Below the pieces are notes generated by a model. The model was given only the letters and a program-made list of their open reading frames with translations, did no database searches and had not been told where the DNA came from. A program made the translations under genes and the position numbers. Of a stretch of 64,000 nt of DNA, positions 1 through 9,002 are shown piece after piece. The stretch comes from Paracidovorax avenae (GTDB taxonomy: Bacteria; Pseudomonadota; Gammaproteobacteria; Burkholderiales; Burkholderiaceae_C). The DNA lies in contig NZ_CP156079.1 in assembly GCF_040892545.1 (NCBI RefSeq), positions 4,437,501 through 4,501,500 of the forward strand, read 5' to 3'. The stretch's first letter is position 1; each line of letters starts with the position of its first letter.

Positions 1-3
1 CTC

Positions 4-1356
4 ATGCCCAGCCGTGATCAGCTCATCGCAGAGCTCCTTGAGGAAACAGTACGCGCTCGCCGCCGCCGGCTCCACATCACCGGAACGATAGATTTCCGTC
101 TCCTGGCACTGCAGACCGTGGACCGCAAGATCGACCGCAACGTGCGGGCGCTGTCGGTATTCGGGCAGTACACCCTGGAAGCCTTGGACAAGGAGTTGTC
201 GGCCTGCACGCCTGGCCCGGTCCTCGATGCCCTCGTCCACGTCGCCGCGGCCTGCAGCATGGAGATGCATGGCCACGCGCGAGCAGACGACATGGCGGCG
301 CATTGGTTCAGCCGATACGGCGAGCACCATCGCACCGCTTTCAGGGATGCATGGTGGTTCCATCCCCAGTCCAGGCAAGGGGATGCTGCCCGCATCGCGC
401 GGACCGCTGCACTGCTGGCTTCGGATTCCGAAGCCATGCAGACACTGGGCGCGGAACTGGCCGGCCGGTGCGGGATGGCAGCCAGTGTCCCGCGCATCAC
501 CGCTCTGGCGGCAGAACTGCCCGATGGCCCCCTGCTGCGGGCCTGCGAGCTCGCGCTGTGCCGCCTGAACCATCCTCCCGCAGACTTGCCGGCGCGCATC
601 CACCGACGCGGCACCGGGGACACGAACGCACTGCTGCACGCCCTGCGCATGGTCGCCGCCAGCGGCCGCCTGGAACTCATCCCGACGTCGGGCTACCTGC
701 AATGCACCCGGATGCAGCACCCTGCCCTGCAGCGGCTGGCATGGTGTCTCGCAACGCTGAGCGACCCTGTACTGACCCACCGGCTGGCCCTGGAAGACGC
801 CTCCCTGGACGATGGAATGCGCTGGCGCGTACTGGCACTGGCGGGGTTTCCCGAGGGGCTGGTCCACCTGGGCCGGAGCGTCCTCCAACAGACATCGGAA
901 CCCACTTCCGCGCAACTGGACGCCCTGTGGATGTTCCTCGGCGAGGTGCCTGCCGAAGTGCGGGACAGGGCAGCGCCACCGGATATACGCGAGCAAGCCT
1001 TGCGCCTGTCCGTACTGCAGGCATTGCGGAACGCACACGTCGGCGTCACGAACCAGGCGAAGCACGCCGAGTGGACGCCCGAGGCGATGCTGGCGGCAGC
1101 CGACCCGGGGCAAAGCCGCCGCCTGCGCTTCGGCCGCGCACTTCGCCGGCAAGAAGACGGGGGCGCCGCGTTGGGGTCGACCGTTCTTCAGCTCGCAACA
1201 CTGATGCGGCAGGCGCTGTACATCGAGCAATCGGTGCAGTGCAGAAGTTCAGTAGGGGCCGGACTGTCCGCATATGCTCCGAGCCGGCACCAGGTGCAGG
1301 TGATCGGCCTGTCGGCCTGGATCGCAGAGGCGCAGAGTGCGGAGCCTGCTGCATGA
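4..1356 (+). CDS. TIGR02270-like type VI secretion-associated protein
   Basis: A 450-residue, mostly helical, Leu/Ala-rich protein whose middle (about residues 110-350) reads as degenerate HEAT-like helical repeats. It has no signal peptide and no membrane segment. It resembles the TIGR02270 family, which occurs beside VgrG/Rhs genes in type VI secretion loci; the biochemical role is unknown. Its last codons overlap the start of the DUF2169 gene (ATGA at 1353-1356), so the two are probably translationally coupled. The ATG lies 3 bases from the window edge, so its ribosome binding site cannot be seen and a slightly earlier start is possible. Family assignment rests on sequence feel and neighbours. 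Confidence 0.72.
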   Translation: MPSRDQLIAELLEETVRARRRRLHITGTIDFRLLALQTVDRKIDRNVRALSVFGQYTLEALDKELSACTPGPVLDALVHVAAACSMEMHGHARADDMAAHWFSRYGEHHRTAFRDAWWFHPQSRQGDAARIARTAALLASDSEAMQTLGAELAGRCGMAASVPRITALAAELPDGPLLRACELALCRLNHPPADLPARIHRRGTGDTNALLHALRMVAASGRLELIPTSGYLQCTRMQHPALQRLAWCLATLSDPVLTHRLALEDASLDDGMRWRVLALAGFPEGLVHLGRSVLQQTSEPTSAQLDALWMFLGEVPAEVRDRAAPPDIREQALRLSVLQALRNAHVGVTNQAKHAEWTPEAMLAAADPGQSRRLRFGRALRRQEDGGAALGSTVLQLATLMRQALYIEQSVQCRSSVGAGLSAYAPSRHQVQVIGLSAWIAEAQSAEPAA

Positions 1357-2384
1357 GCCAGGTTCTGAACCTGACACCCTTTGCAGCGGCAGTCCGCCCC
1401 CACGCGAATGCCGAGGGACACCTCGGGCGCCTGCTGGTCGTGAAAGGTGTCTGGAAGCTGGACCGGCCGGACACGCTGTCCTCCGGGACGGGAAGTCTCG
1501 GCTTCCGCGATGTTCCCCTCATGACCAGGATGGCAGACCTGGCATTGGAGCCCGCCCAGCGCACGGCTCTCGGGCCCCGGCTGGAAGAAGAGATCGAATG
1601 GCTCCCGTCCGACATCGTCCCGCCCAAGCCGAGATTCGACTTCATCGTCAGCGGCTACGGGTATGCGCAAACCGGCAAGGCCGAGCACCGGTTCATTGCA
1701 GCGGTCGTGCGCAACCGGCAGGTCGCAGCGCTCACCCTGTGCGCTCCAAGGTTCTGGCGCAGAACCCTGCTGGCAGGTGGTGGCGGTGTCGCGGGAGAAC
1801 CCGTGAGCGGCGTGCATCGCGTGCCGGTCCACCCCTGCTTTTCCTTCGGGGGGGATGCGCCGGCTTCCGAGACACCCTACAACCCCCAGGGCATGGGGCA
1901 CGCCGGGGGCCGTACCGGTGAAGAGCTGCACCGCATCGCCCTGCCCTGGGTGGAACATCCGGACCATCCGGCCACCGACATCACCCGCAGCCCGCTGCCT
2001 GCCGGGTTCGGCCCCTGGCCGGAAAACTCCGGGCACCGCCTGCCTCATATGGGGACCCGCGATCTGCAATGGCAGCGCGAACGCGCTCCGCGCCCGCCCC
2101 GGGATGTCAACCCGCTTTTCCACAACCAGGCCGACCCGCGCCTGCAATGGCCGGAGGCCCCCTCCCCCGGCGAAACCATCGCCCTGCAGGGGCTCACACC
2201 GAATGGCAGCGCACGGCTCATGTGGCCTTCCGCCAAGCCCGTCGCCATGCTGGATACGCAATCCATCGTTCCGCTGAGAGCGGACACCTGCATCGTGGTA
2301 CCGGACGAGGGGCGCTACGCCATCGTCTGGCGCTGCCTGCTGCCCTCCGAAGGTGCCGTCACGCTGCGTGCGTGCGATGCCTGA
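1353..2384 (+). CDS. DUF2169 family type VI effector adaptor
   Basis: A 343-residue soluble protein with a typical DUF2169 opening: an N-terminal segment around 'LVVKGVWKLDRP' (residues about 29-40), then the Gly/Pro-rich middle with 'FSFGGDAP' (about 167-174). In other proteobacteria DUF2169 proteins act as dedicated adaptors that help load effectors carrying a DUF4150 (PAAR-like) N-terminus onto the VgrG spike. The likely client here is the Rhs protein 1.2 kb downstream. The start is fixed by the 4-base overlap with the upstream stop. A frame open further upstream (from 303) has no protein-like character before this ATG. Confidence 0.83.
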   Translation: MSQVLNLTPFAAAVRPHANAEGHLGRLLVVKGVWKLDRPDTLSSGTGSLGFRDVPLMTRMADLALEPAQRTALGPRLEEEIEWLPSDIVPPKPRFDFIVSGYGYAQTGKAEHRFIAAVVRNRQVAALTLCAPRFWRRTLLAGGGGVAGEPVSGVHRVPVHPCFSFGGDAPASETPYNPQGMGHAGGRTGEELHRIALPWVEHPDHPATDITRSPLPAGFGPWPENSGHRLPHMGTRDLQWQRERAPRPPRDVNPLFHNQADPRLQWPEAPSPGETIALQGLTPNGSARLMWPSAKPVAMLDTQSIVPLRADTCIVVPDEGRYAIVWRCLLPSEGAVTLRACDA

Positions 2385-2407
2385 CCCTCATCCGGCCGAG
2401 TGTCTTC

Positions 2408-3511
2408 ATGGTTCCATCGTCACATCCTGCGCAAGCACTGCGCATCGAGCACGCCACCCTGTCCACCAGCCTGGGGGACGACTGGCTGACCAGCGTCGTG
2501 GCATTCTCCGCACGGCGCAAGCAATTCCGCTACCGGGAGGTGGATGGCGCCAAGCTGTTGACGGCGCCTGCCGACGATGTGGCTGGCCAGGCCCGGGGGC
2601 GCGAGCGCCTGAACGCGCTCATCCGGGCGGCATGGCGCCCCATGATGGAGTATCTGCATACGCTGCCGCAGGTCCCGACCCTCTACCTGCTGGCGCTGCC
2701 CGCCTGGGCGTCGGGTCCCTCCGTGACATCCCCGCGCGAGGCCTCCGCAGACAACCCGGCGCTGCAGGAATTCAGCCGGGACCTGGGCGACGCATGCCGC
2801 CAGGCAGGGCTGCCGGTGCACGGCGCCCGGGCATTTGCGGGCGGCGCCGAAACCTGCCATCGCGCGCTGGCCCATGGTTTCCTGGCACTCCGGCATGACA
2901 GCCCTCCGGCGCAGATCGTCCTTCTGGCAGCGGACTCCCTGTGCGACCACGATGTCCTGCTGCGCGACTGGCGTGCAGAACGCATCTACGCCAGGGACAA
3001 CAGCAGCGGATGGGTGCCCGGGGAGGCCTCGGCAGCGCTCTTGCTGCAACCTGTCGCCGCAACCGAGCGGAAGCGCGCCGGCGGCACCGTATTGCACGCA
3101 CCGGCGGTCACCGATGCGCCGGAGGCCTCTCCACGCTGGCCCAGCCAGCAGGCGGGCGATGGGCGCGCCCTGGAGCAGGCCATACAAGCAGCGCTCCATG
3201 CCGCAGGCCTGCCCCTGCATGACGTCCGGCAGCACATCAGCGACAGCGACGGCAGCTCGTGGCGGCAGGAAGACATGGCCGCGGCGCTGGGCCGCCTGTC
3301 CGCATCCGACAGCGGGCACGGCTGGCGTGCCGGCCCCATCCAGCCCGCCGAATTGCTGGGGCAACTGGGCGCCGCGTGGGTCGCCGTGCAATGGGCCCTG
3401 GCCACAGGCCTGCACCGCCACGGGCTGGCGGATATCGGACAGGCGCTGTGCAGCACCCAGGACATCCAGGGGCAATGCAGCGCAGGCGTCATCGAGTGCA
3501 TGGCGGCATAA
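2408..3511 (+). CDS. Ketosynthase-like protein of the type VI effector locus
   Basis: A 367-residue protein resembling the N-terminal half of beta-ketoacyl-ACP synthases: a Gly/Ala-rich segment near residue 150, 'LLAADSLCDHD' near 175-185, and a 'GEASAALLLQ' strand near 205-215 like the GEGAxALVL element of thiolase-fold enzymes. A clear nucleophile motif (ACxSG type) and the two C-terminal active-site histidines are not recognisable, so it is probably not a working condensing enzyme. Such genes recur between DUF2169 and Rhs/DUF4150 genes in Burkholderiales; their job is not established. ATG 2408 lies 23 bases after the DUF2169 stop; an in-frame GTG at 2372 would overlap the upstream gene and cannot be excluded. 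Confidence 0.65.
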   Translation: MVPSSHPAQALRIEHATLSTSLGDDWLTSVVAFSARRKQFRYREVDGAKLLTAPADDVAGQARGRERLNALIRAAWRPMMEYLHTLPQVPTLYLLALPAWASGPSVTSPREASADNPALQEFSRDLGDACRQAGLPVHGARAFAGGAETCHRALAHGFLALRHDSPPAQIVLLAADSLCDHDVLLRDWRAERIYARDNSSGWVPGEASAALLLQPVAATERKRAGGTVLHAPAVTDAPEASPRWPSQQAGDGRALEQAIQAALHAAGLPLHDVRQHISDSDGSSWRQEDMAAALGRLSASDSGHGWRAGPIQPAELLGQLGAAWVAVQWALATGLHRHGLADIGQALCSTQDIQGQCSAGVIECMAA

Positions 3512-3553
3512 GCCATAGGAAAAACGACAGACAAGGCAGAGAGGAAAGTTGAC

Positions 3554-6500
3554 GTGGGGAAGACATACATAGACGGCAAGGAGGTCGTGTCGCAGGCCGC
3601 TGCGGGGAAAGTGTTCAAGCCGGACGACTTCGTCTTCCTCCGCACCAACAACACCCCTGGCGTGGCGCCCTACCGCAATGACAGCGGGTCCATCGACAAC
3701 CCCGCGGGCTCCACCTTCCATTCGGGCACCGATGTGGCCACGGCCGAGAGCGCGCTGATGAACGGCTGGCACGCGCCCCAGGTGTCCAAGGGCGGCGTGA
3801 TCACCCTGGTGCGCGACGGGCCGGCCACCTTCACAGGCAACTGGGGCAAGCAGGTCTGGATCGAAGACCACAAGACAGTGCGGCACGAAACGGACGTCGG
3901 CACCACGTCGATCTGGTCCAGCTTCGGCGCGGTGAAAACCGCGATGTCCAACACCTGGGACATCGCCAAGGAACTGGATGGCGACCTGGCGTCTGAAATC
4001 GCCGGGGAATTCGGCGACGAGGTGCTGGCCAGCCTCAAGGACCTGTTCACCTGGGAAACACTCGGCGGGCTGGTGGTCGATGGCGGCATGGCGCTCGCCA
4101 CCGCAGCCTTGACCGCAGCCACCCCGGTGACGGCAGGCGGTTCCGGCGCGGGGGCGGTCATGGCCGGGGCGGCCACCGGCGTCCGTGTCGGCCAGCGCGT
4201 GGAAGCCGGAGTGCAGACCGCCGCCGCGCTCAAGGAAGAACTGGGTGGCCTCGTGGCCGAACTCACGCGCCCCGACCTGTCCCGGGAAGAAAAACGCGCA
4301 CTGGCCAAACGCGCCGCAGGCATCCTCGCACGCAGCACCGTGGGCGTGGGCATCTCCATCATCACCAAGAAATCCCGGCCGGCGAAGAAGCGGGAAAACG
4401 ACAAGACCGACGTCAAGACATCAAAGAAGGAAGCAGGCAATCCAACGCAGTGCCCTTGCGCGAGCAAGCGGCCCGTGGTCATCGCCACGGGCGAGAAAAC
4501 CCTGACGCAGACAGATTTCTCGCTCGCCGGGCCGACGCCGGTGGTCTGGCTGCGCCACTATCGCAGCGGGGATGCGCGCACCGACGGCTGGTTCGGCCAG
4601 GGCTGGAGCCATCCCCTTGCCACCGAACTGTGGCTGCAGGCGGACCAGTTGCTCTACCACGATGGCCAGGGCCGCGCCGTCCGCCTGCCCGGCCTGGAGG
4701 AAGGCGAGGAGCATTTCGAGGCCTACGAACGCTTCACGGTGCGCCGCACTGCGCCCAATGCGTGGGAACTCGTCCATACCGACGGGCAGATCCACCATTT
4801 CACGCGGCAGGCGGCGGGCCAGTGGCGCCTTCCCCTGGGGGCACTCAGCGACCGCAACGGCAACCGCATCCAGCTGCACTTCGACCAGAGCGCCTTCGGC
4901 CCAGGCTTCCGCCCCTTCGGCACGCCGCCGCGCCCCGGCCGCCTCGCCGACAGCGCGGGCCGCTGGTTTCGCCTGGACTGGAGCCCGCAGGGCCAGCTGG
5001 AGGCCGTCCACGCATTGCATGCCGGCGGCGACGCAACGCTGCTGGCGCGCTACCACTACGCCCCCGACGCACAGGATCCGCGCGGCGAACTGGCTCCACC
5101 CAACCTCGTGGCCCACACCAATGCCGCTGGCGGCGTGCGGCGCTTCGAATGGAGCAGGCACCTGCTCGTCGGCTACACCCTGGCGGACGGTGCGCGCCAC
5201 CACAACGAATACGACACGCTGAGCCCGCAGGGCCGCGTCACCGTGTCGCGCAACCTCGACAGCGGCGCGGCCCACCAGTTCACCTACGAGCGGCACCGCA
5301 CCTGGATGCACGATGCGCTGGGCCGCACCATGGGCTTCGCCTTCGACGAACGCCGAGACATCGTGGCCGTGCGCGATGCGCTGGGCCACGTGAGCCGGAC
5401 GCCCTTCGACGCCAACGGTCACCCCGAGGCAGCGGTGGATGCCCTGGGCCGCGAGACGCGCACCGTGTTCGACCGCCGCGGCAACCTGACGCTGTACCTG
5501 GATGCCGCCGGCCACGCGACCCGCATCGACTACGGCACCGAGGGCGGCGCAAAGGACCGCCCCGTGCGCGTCACCGATGCCCTGGGCCACACGTGGACCC
5601 ACGAGTACGATGCGCGCGGCAACCGCATCCGCTCCACCGATCCCCTGGGCCGCAGCACCGCCACGCAGTATGACGCCCGGGGCTTGCCGGTCGCCCTCAC
5701 CGATGCGGCCGGCCGCACCCGCCGGCTGCAGTGGGACGCCTCCGCCCAGCTCGTCGCCTATACCGACTGCTCGGGCCGCACCAGCCGCTATGCCTACGAC
5801 GCCTTGGGCCACCTGGCCGCGAGCGTCGATGCCCTGGGCCACACCACCCGCTACCGCCACGACGCGCAGGGCCGCCTGCGCGAAGTGACCGAACCCACGG
5901 GCGCCACCCACCGCTACGACTGGGACGGCGAAGGCCAGTTGCTCGCCTACACCGACCCACTCGGCGGCACCACGCGCTACCGCTACCATGGCTCGGGCCA
6001 GCCGGCTGAGCGCACCGACGCGCGCGGAGGCGTGCTGCGCTACCACTACGACCTGGGCGAACGGCTCGTCGCCCTCACCAACGAGAACGGCGCGCACACG
6101 CGGTTCTTCTACGACGCGGCCGACCACCTCACCGACGAGATCGGCTTCGACGGGCGCTGGCAGCGCTACGTGTACAACGCCGCGGGTGAACTCATCCACG
6201 TTATCGAGGCCGGAGGCAGCGATGCCGGCCCGGGCAAGGTCACGCATCTGGAGCGCGATGCGCTGGGCCGCTTGGTAGGCAAGCGCGCGCACGGCGACGC
6301 TTCGTCCGAAGACAGCCGAGCCACCTACACCTACGACCCGCTCGGCCGCCTGACGGCGGCGACCAACCCGGCCGCCGCGATCGCGTGGAACTACGACCCG
6401 GTCGGGCAGATCCTGCGGGAGGTGCAGACACTGCAGCCCCTGCCGGGGCAGAAGGGTCAGCCCGAGGAACGCGTCCTATCGCACGAGTACGACGAACTGG

Positions 6501-8197
6501 GCCACCGCACCCGCACCACCCTGCCCGATGGCCGGGCGCTGGACTGGCTGCACTATGGATCGGGCCACCTGCACCAGATCGGGCTCACGGAAGCGGGTTC
6601 AGGCGCACGCACCGTCATCACCGACATCGAGCGCGATGCCCTGCACCGCGAGACCCAGCGCAGCCAGGGCGCGCTGCGCAGCCGCTACGACTACGACCCG
6701 GCCGGGCGGCTGGTGCGCCACCGGGCGGCAGTGGGCTCGTCGTCCGCCTCCTCTTCCGCAACCACGGTGCGGCTCGAACGCGCCTATGCCTACGATGCCC
6801 TGGGCCAGTTGATCGCCCGGGCCGACACCCTGCGCGGCAGCCAGGAGTTCCGCTACGACCCCGTGGGCCGCATCCTCGCTGCGCTGCCCGGCCAGGGCAG
6901 CCATGCCCCGCGGGAGCTGTTCGCCTTCGATCCTGCGGGCAACCTGCTGGATGCCACCGATGCGCAGATGCAGCGCGCGCAGCAACCACAAGCACACGGC
7001 TCTTCTTCGTCCGGCCTGGGCGTGGTCGGCGACAACCGCCTGCGCTTCTACCAGGACCTGCATTTCGAATACGACGTGCATGGCAACGTGACGAAGCGCA
7101 CGCGTGGTAACCGCACGGCTGGTCACCACGAAACCACCGAGCTGCGCTGGAATGCCGACCACCAACTGGTGGAATCCACCGTCCACCGCAACGGCGTCAC
7201 CCAGGCCACGCGCTACGCCTACGATGCGCTCGGCCGGCGGGTGGCCAAGGCCGATGCCTTCGGCACCACGCGCTACCTGTGGGACGGCGACCTCATGGTG
7301 CACAGCCAGCGCGGGGGCAAAGCCAGCCTGTTCATCTACGAGCCGGGCAGCTTCGTGCCCCTGGCCACCGTGCAGGGCACGCAGCAGCCAGGCGACAGCC
7401 GCATCTACTGGTACCAGTGCGACCAGATCGGTGCTCCGCTGGAACTGACCGATGCCCAGGGGCATATCGCCTGGGCATCGGATTACAAAGTGTGGGGCGA
7501 GGCCACCCTGCGGGCGTTGCCGAGCCAGGCGACGGGCACCGACGGAATGGCAGGACCGCGACGGCAAGGGCATGGACCGGATGCCATGCCTCCGATGCGC
7601 TCGGCTGCGCCTCCGCTGATCGAGCAGCCATTCCGGTTTCAGGGGCAACAGTTCGACGAAGAGACGGGGCTGCACTACAACCGGTTTCGGTACTACGATC
7701 CGGCGGTGGGGCGGTTTGCCAGTCAAGACCCAATAGGTTTGCTGGGCGGAGCAAATTTATTTGAATATGCGACTCCTTCCGTGTGGACCGATCCACTAGG
7801 TCTTAGCCCTTGTCCAACTCGGGCCCAAGTTATCGCAGCAACAACAGCGCTGCTTAAAGCAGCTGAACCTGCCATTAAAAAAATTGACCCTACCGCAAGA
7901 GCTGGAATTAGAGGTAGTACTGCATCAGGATTTAGCGGACAAACAGGAGCACCTTGGACATATGCCTCCGATGTAGATGCGTATATTGCAAGCGATACTC
8001 TTTACAATAACCCGGCCGGCCGTTTTGGAAGCAGAATACCAGGCATAAATGCGATAGAAAAATCAATTAACTCCGCCTTGAGAAAATTGTGGCCCTGCTT
8101 AGGTGGCAACAATAAAACAGCATTCTCCTTTAAAGCCCAAAGACAGAATTTTCCTGATGTAGCCCCCAGATTCGAAACAATTGTGCCAATATTTTGA
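3554..8197 (+). CDS. Rhs-family polymorphic toxin, probable type VI effector
   Basis: A 1547-residue protein with three parts. Residues 1 to about 295 form the secretion-specific N-terminus, including a small-residue hydrophobic stretch around 173-215. A DUF6531-type entry (two close Cys, then 'VIATGEKTLTQTDFSL') near 299-320 opens the YD/Rhs repeat shell, which runs to about 1390 with many 'DALGR' and 'YDALG' units. The conserved core end 'GLHYNRFRYYDPAVGRF' leads to the two DPxGL self-cleavage signatures at D1392 and D1413. The 130 residues after L1417 are the exported toxin, listed separately. The start is GTG with GAGGAAAG about 7 bases upstream. The N-terminus lacks a classical PAAR signature; the DUF2169 neighbour suggests a PAAR-like DUF4150 role (inference). 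Confidence 0.9.
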   Translation: MGKTYIDGKEVVSQAAAGKVFKPDDFVFLRTNNTPGVAPYRNDSGSIDNPAGSTFHSGTDVATAESALMNGWHAPQVSKGGVITLVRDGPATFTGNWGKQVWIEDHKTVRHETDVGTTSIWSSFGAVKTAMSNTWDIAKELDGDLASEIAGEFGDEVLASLKDLFTWETLGGLVVDGGMALATAALTAATPVTAGGSGAGAVMAGAATGVRVGQRVEAGVQTAAALKEELGGLVAELTRPDLSREEKRALAKRAAGILARSTVGVGISIITKKSRPAKKRENDKTDVKTSKKEAGNPTQCPCASKRPVVIATGEKTLTQTDFSLAGPTPVVWLRHYRSGDARTDGWFGQGWSHPLATELWLQADQLLYHDGQGRAVRLPGLEEGEEHFEAYERFTVRRTAPNAWELVHTDGQIHHFTRQAAGQWRLPLGALSDRNGNRIQLHFDQSAFGPGFRPFGTPPRPGRLADSAGRWFRLDWSPQGQLEAVHALHAGGDATLLARYHYAPDAQDPRGELAPPNLVAHTNAAGGVRRFEWSRHLLVGYTLADGARHHNEYDTLSPQGRVTVSRNLDSGAAHQFTYERHRTWMHDALGRTMGFAFDERRDIVAVRDALGHVSRTPFDANGHPEAAVDALGRETRTVFDRRGNLTLYLDAAGHATRIDYGTEGGAKDRPVRVTDALGHTWTHEYDARGNRIRSTDPLGRSTATQYDARGLPVALTDAAGRTRRLQWDASAQLVAYTDCSGRTSRYAYDALGHLAASVDALGHTTRYRHDAQGRLREVTEPTGATHRYDWDGEGQLLAYTDPLGGTTRYRYHGSGQPAERTDARGGVLRYHYDLGERLVALTNENGAHTRFFYDAADHLTDEIGFDGRWQRYVYNAAGELIHVIEAGGSDAGPGKVTHLERDALGRLVGKRAHGDASSEDSRATYTYDPLGRLTAATNPAAAIAWNYDPVGQILREVQTLQPLPGQKGQPEERVLSHEYDELGHRTRTTLPDGRALDWLHYGSGHLHQIGLTEAGSGARTVITDIERDALHRETQRSQGALRSRYDYDPAGRLVRHRAAVGSSSASSSATTVRLERAYAYDALGQLIARADTLRGSQEFRYDPVGRILAALPGQGSHAPRELFAFDPAGNLLDATDAQMQRAQQPQAHGSSSSGLGVVGDNRLRFYQDLHFEYDVHGNVTKRTRGNRTAGHHETTELRWNADHQLVESTVHRNGVTQATRYAYDALGRRVAKADAFGTTRYLWDGDLMVHSQRGGKASLFIYEPGSFVPLATVQGTQQPGDSRIYWYQCDQIGAPLELTDAQGHIAWASDYKVWGEATLRALPSQATGTDGMAGPRRQGHGPDAMPPMRSAAPPLIEQPFRFQGQQFDEETGLHYNRFRYYDPAVGRFASQDPIGLLGGANLFEYATPSVWTDPLGLSPCPTRAQVIAATTALLKAAEPAIKKIDPTARAGIRGSTASGFSGQTGAPWTYASDVDAYIASDTLYNNPAGRFGSRIPGINAIEKSINSALRKLWPCLGGNNKTAFSFKAQRQNFPDVAPRFETIVPIF
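7805..8194 (+). other. Variable C-terminal toxin domain of the Rhs protein
   Basis: Residues 1418-1547, following the second DPxGL motif. Base composition drops sharply from GC-rich to AT-rich at about 7725-7740, within the core motif, as expected for a swapped toxin cassette. The domain contains G1454-S1455 and, 18 residues later, 'SDVDAYI' with D1473 and D1475. This Gly-Ser plus D-x-D arrangement resembles the metal-binding signature of nucleotidyltransferase-fold proteins. A nucleotidyltransferase-type toxin is therefore proposed, but the fold is inferred from one motif and the target is unknown. The other Gly-rich loops match nothing I recognise. Confidence 0.5.
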
Positions 8198-8199
8198 TT

Positions 8200-8616
8200 A
8201 TGACTGAAACAAAAATCACTCTCCCTTATTTGCCTGAAGAAATAAAACAATTCTTTACTTACGATTACGAGTGGATTGATGAATTGAGTTATACAAAAAG
8301 ACTTGACAAGGTTTTGCCAGATTATGAAAAATATGAACGAGAAATAATAGAAAAATTTTTAAACATAGGCTGGTCTGGGGAGGGAGAAATCAACACCATT
8401 TGGATACCACCTTTTTTGATCGCTAAAATTGCCAAATATGGAGAAGAAGCATTTCTACAAAGATTCAACAATGAAAATACATTTAACAGATTAGCTAAAT
8501 CATCCAATTCCTGGACAAGAGGATTAATCCTTTGGCATGTAAAACAGAAAGAAGATGGTATTTCCTTCATATGTTCCCCCATAGAACTGAGCATACCAAG
8601 CTATGCTCTATCCTAG
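8200..8616 (+). CDS. Probable cognate immunity protein of the Rhs toxin
   Basis: A 138-residue AT-rich gene starting two bases after the Rhs stop codon (8195-8197). The protein is soluble, acidic and aromatic-rich, with no signal peptide or membrane segment, so it should act in the cytoplasm of the producer and its kin. Size, position and composition are what is expected of the immunity partner that neutralises the preceding Rhs tip. I do not recognise the family. A TTG at 8194 could start the frame two codons earlier; ATG 8200 is preferred. The function rests on context only. Confidence 0.68.
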   Translation: MTETKITLPYLPEEIKQFFTYDYEWIDELSYTKRLDKVLPDYEKYEREIIEKFLNIGWSGEGEINTIWIPPFLIAKIAKYGEEAFLQRFNNENTFNRLAKSSNSWTRGLILWHVKQKEDGISFICSPIELSIPSYALS

Positions 8617-8687
8617 TGGCTTTAATCAGAATCTGCAGCAATCATGTTATGTGCACGTGACGGGCCAGCACAGCCAAAGAGCACATC

Positions 8688-8865
8688 ATGGCCCGGCCTC
8701 ATGCAATTGCCATCGAGTTGAGCAAGGCTGATCGCCCAACGTTGCAAAGCTGGATGTGTCGGTACAAGACCGCTCAGGCCCTGGCACTGCGAGCGCGCAT
8801 CGTGCTGGCCTACGCCGAACCCGCAGCGGCCAACAGAGCAATAGCCAAAGCGTTGAGCGTGAGTG
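8688..8865 (+). pseudogene. Truncated IS630-type transposase (N-terminal fragment)
   Basis: About 59 codons encode the typical opening of an IS630-group transposase: 'MARPHAIAIELS', then 'QALALRARIVLAYAEP' and 'NRAIAKALSVS', the start of its helix-turn-helix domain. Homology stops at about 8865; the catalytic DDE part is missing and the frame runs out at 8925-8927 through unrelated sequence. Its GC-rich composition contrasts with the AT-rich DNA on both sides. The 71 bases before it (8617-8687) may hold the left end of the element, but I cannot define an inverted repeat. This is a remnant and cannot transpose. Confidence 0.7.
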
Positions 8866-8871
8866 CGCTGA

Positions 8872-8994
8872 GGCCACAAAGATGCATTCATAGAAAACCA
8901 CAAGTCCATGGCCAGACCTGCCATTGAAAAATTTCAAATAAATCATCGATATCAAAAATCACCAACAGAATTCAACTGTAGCCACTTCAAATGA
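8872..8994 (+). pseudogene. Remnant of a displaced toxin C-terminus
   Basis: An open frame of 40 codons reading 'GHKDAFIENHKSMARP', then 'AIEKFQINHRYQKSPTEF', and ending with TGA at 8992-8994. An in-frame TGA at 8869-8871 lies at the junction with the IS630 fragment, so nothing upstream is left. The stop overlaps an ATG at 8991, nine bases before the preferred start of the next gene. A toxin tail ending directly on its immunity gene is the normal arrangement of Rhs/CDI cassettes, so I read this as the end of a lost toxin whose body was removed or replaced. The family of the tail is not recognised. Confidence 0.4.
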
Positions 8995-9002
8995 AGGAAT
9001 CT

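Noticed and set aside
4421..6292. Long open frame on the minus strand inside the Rhs gene (about 620 codons)
   Set aside because: It mirrors the GC-rich codon structure of the plus-strand Rhs repeats, has a biased Val/Ala/Gly composition and no domain; it is an antisense shadow.
5060..7520. Recurrent short sequences considered as a CRISPR array or tandem repeat
   Set aside because: They are degenerate YD/Rhs codon repeats within one protein; spacing and sequence are irregular and there are no cas genes.
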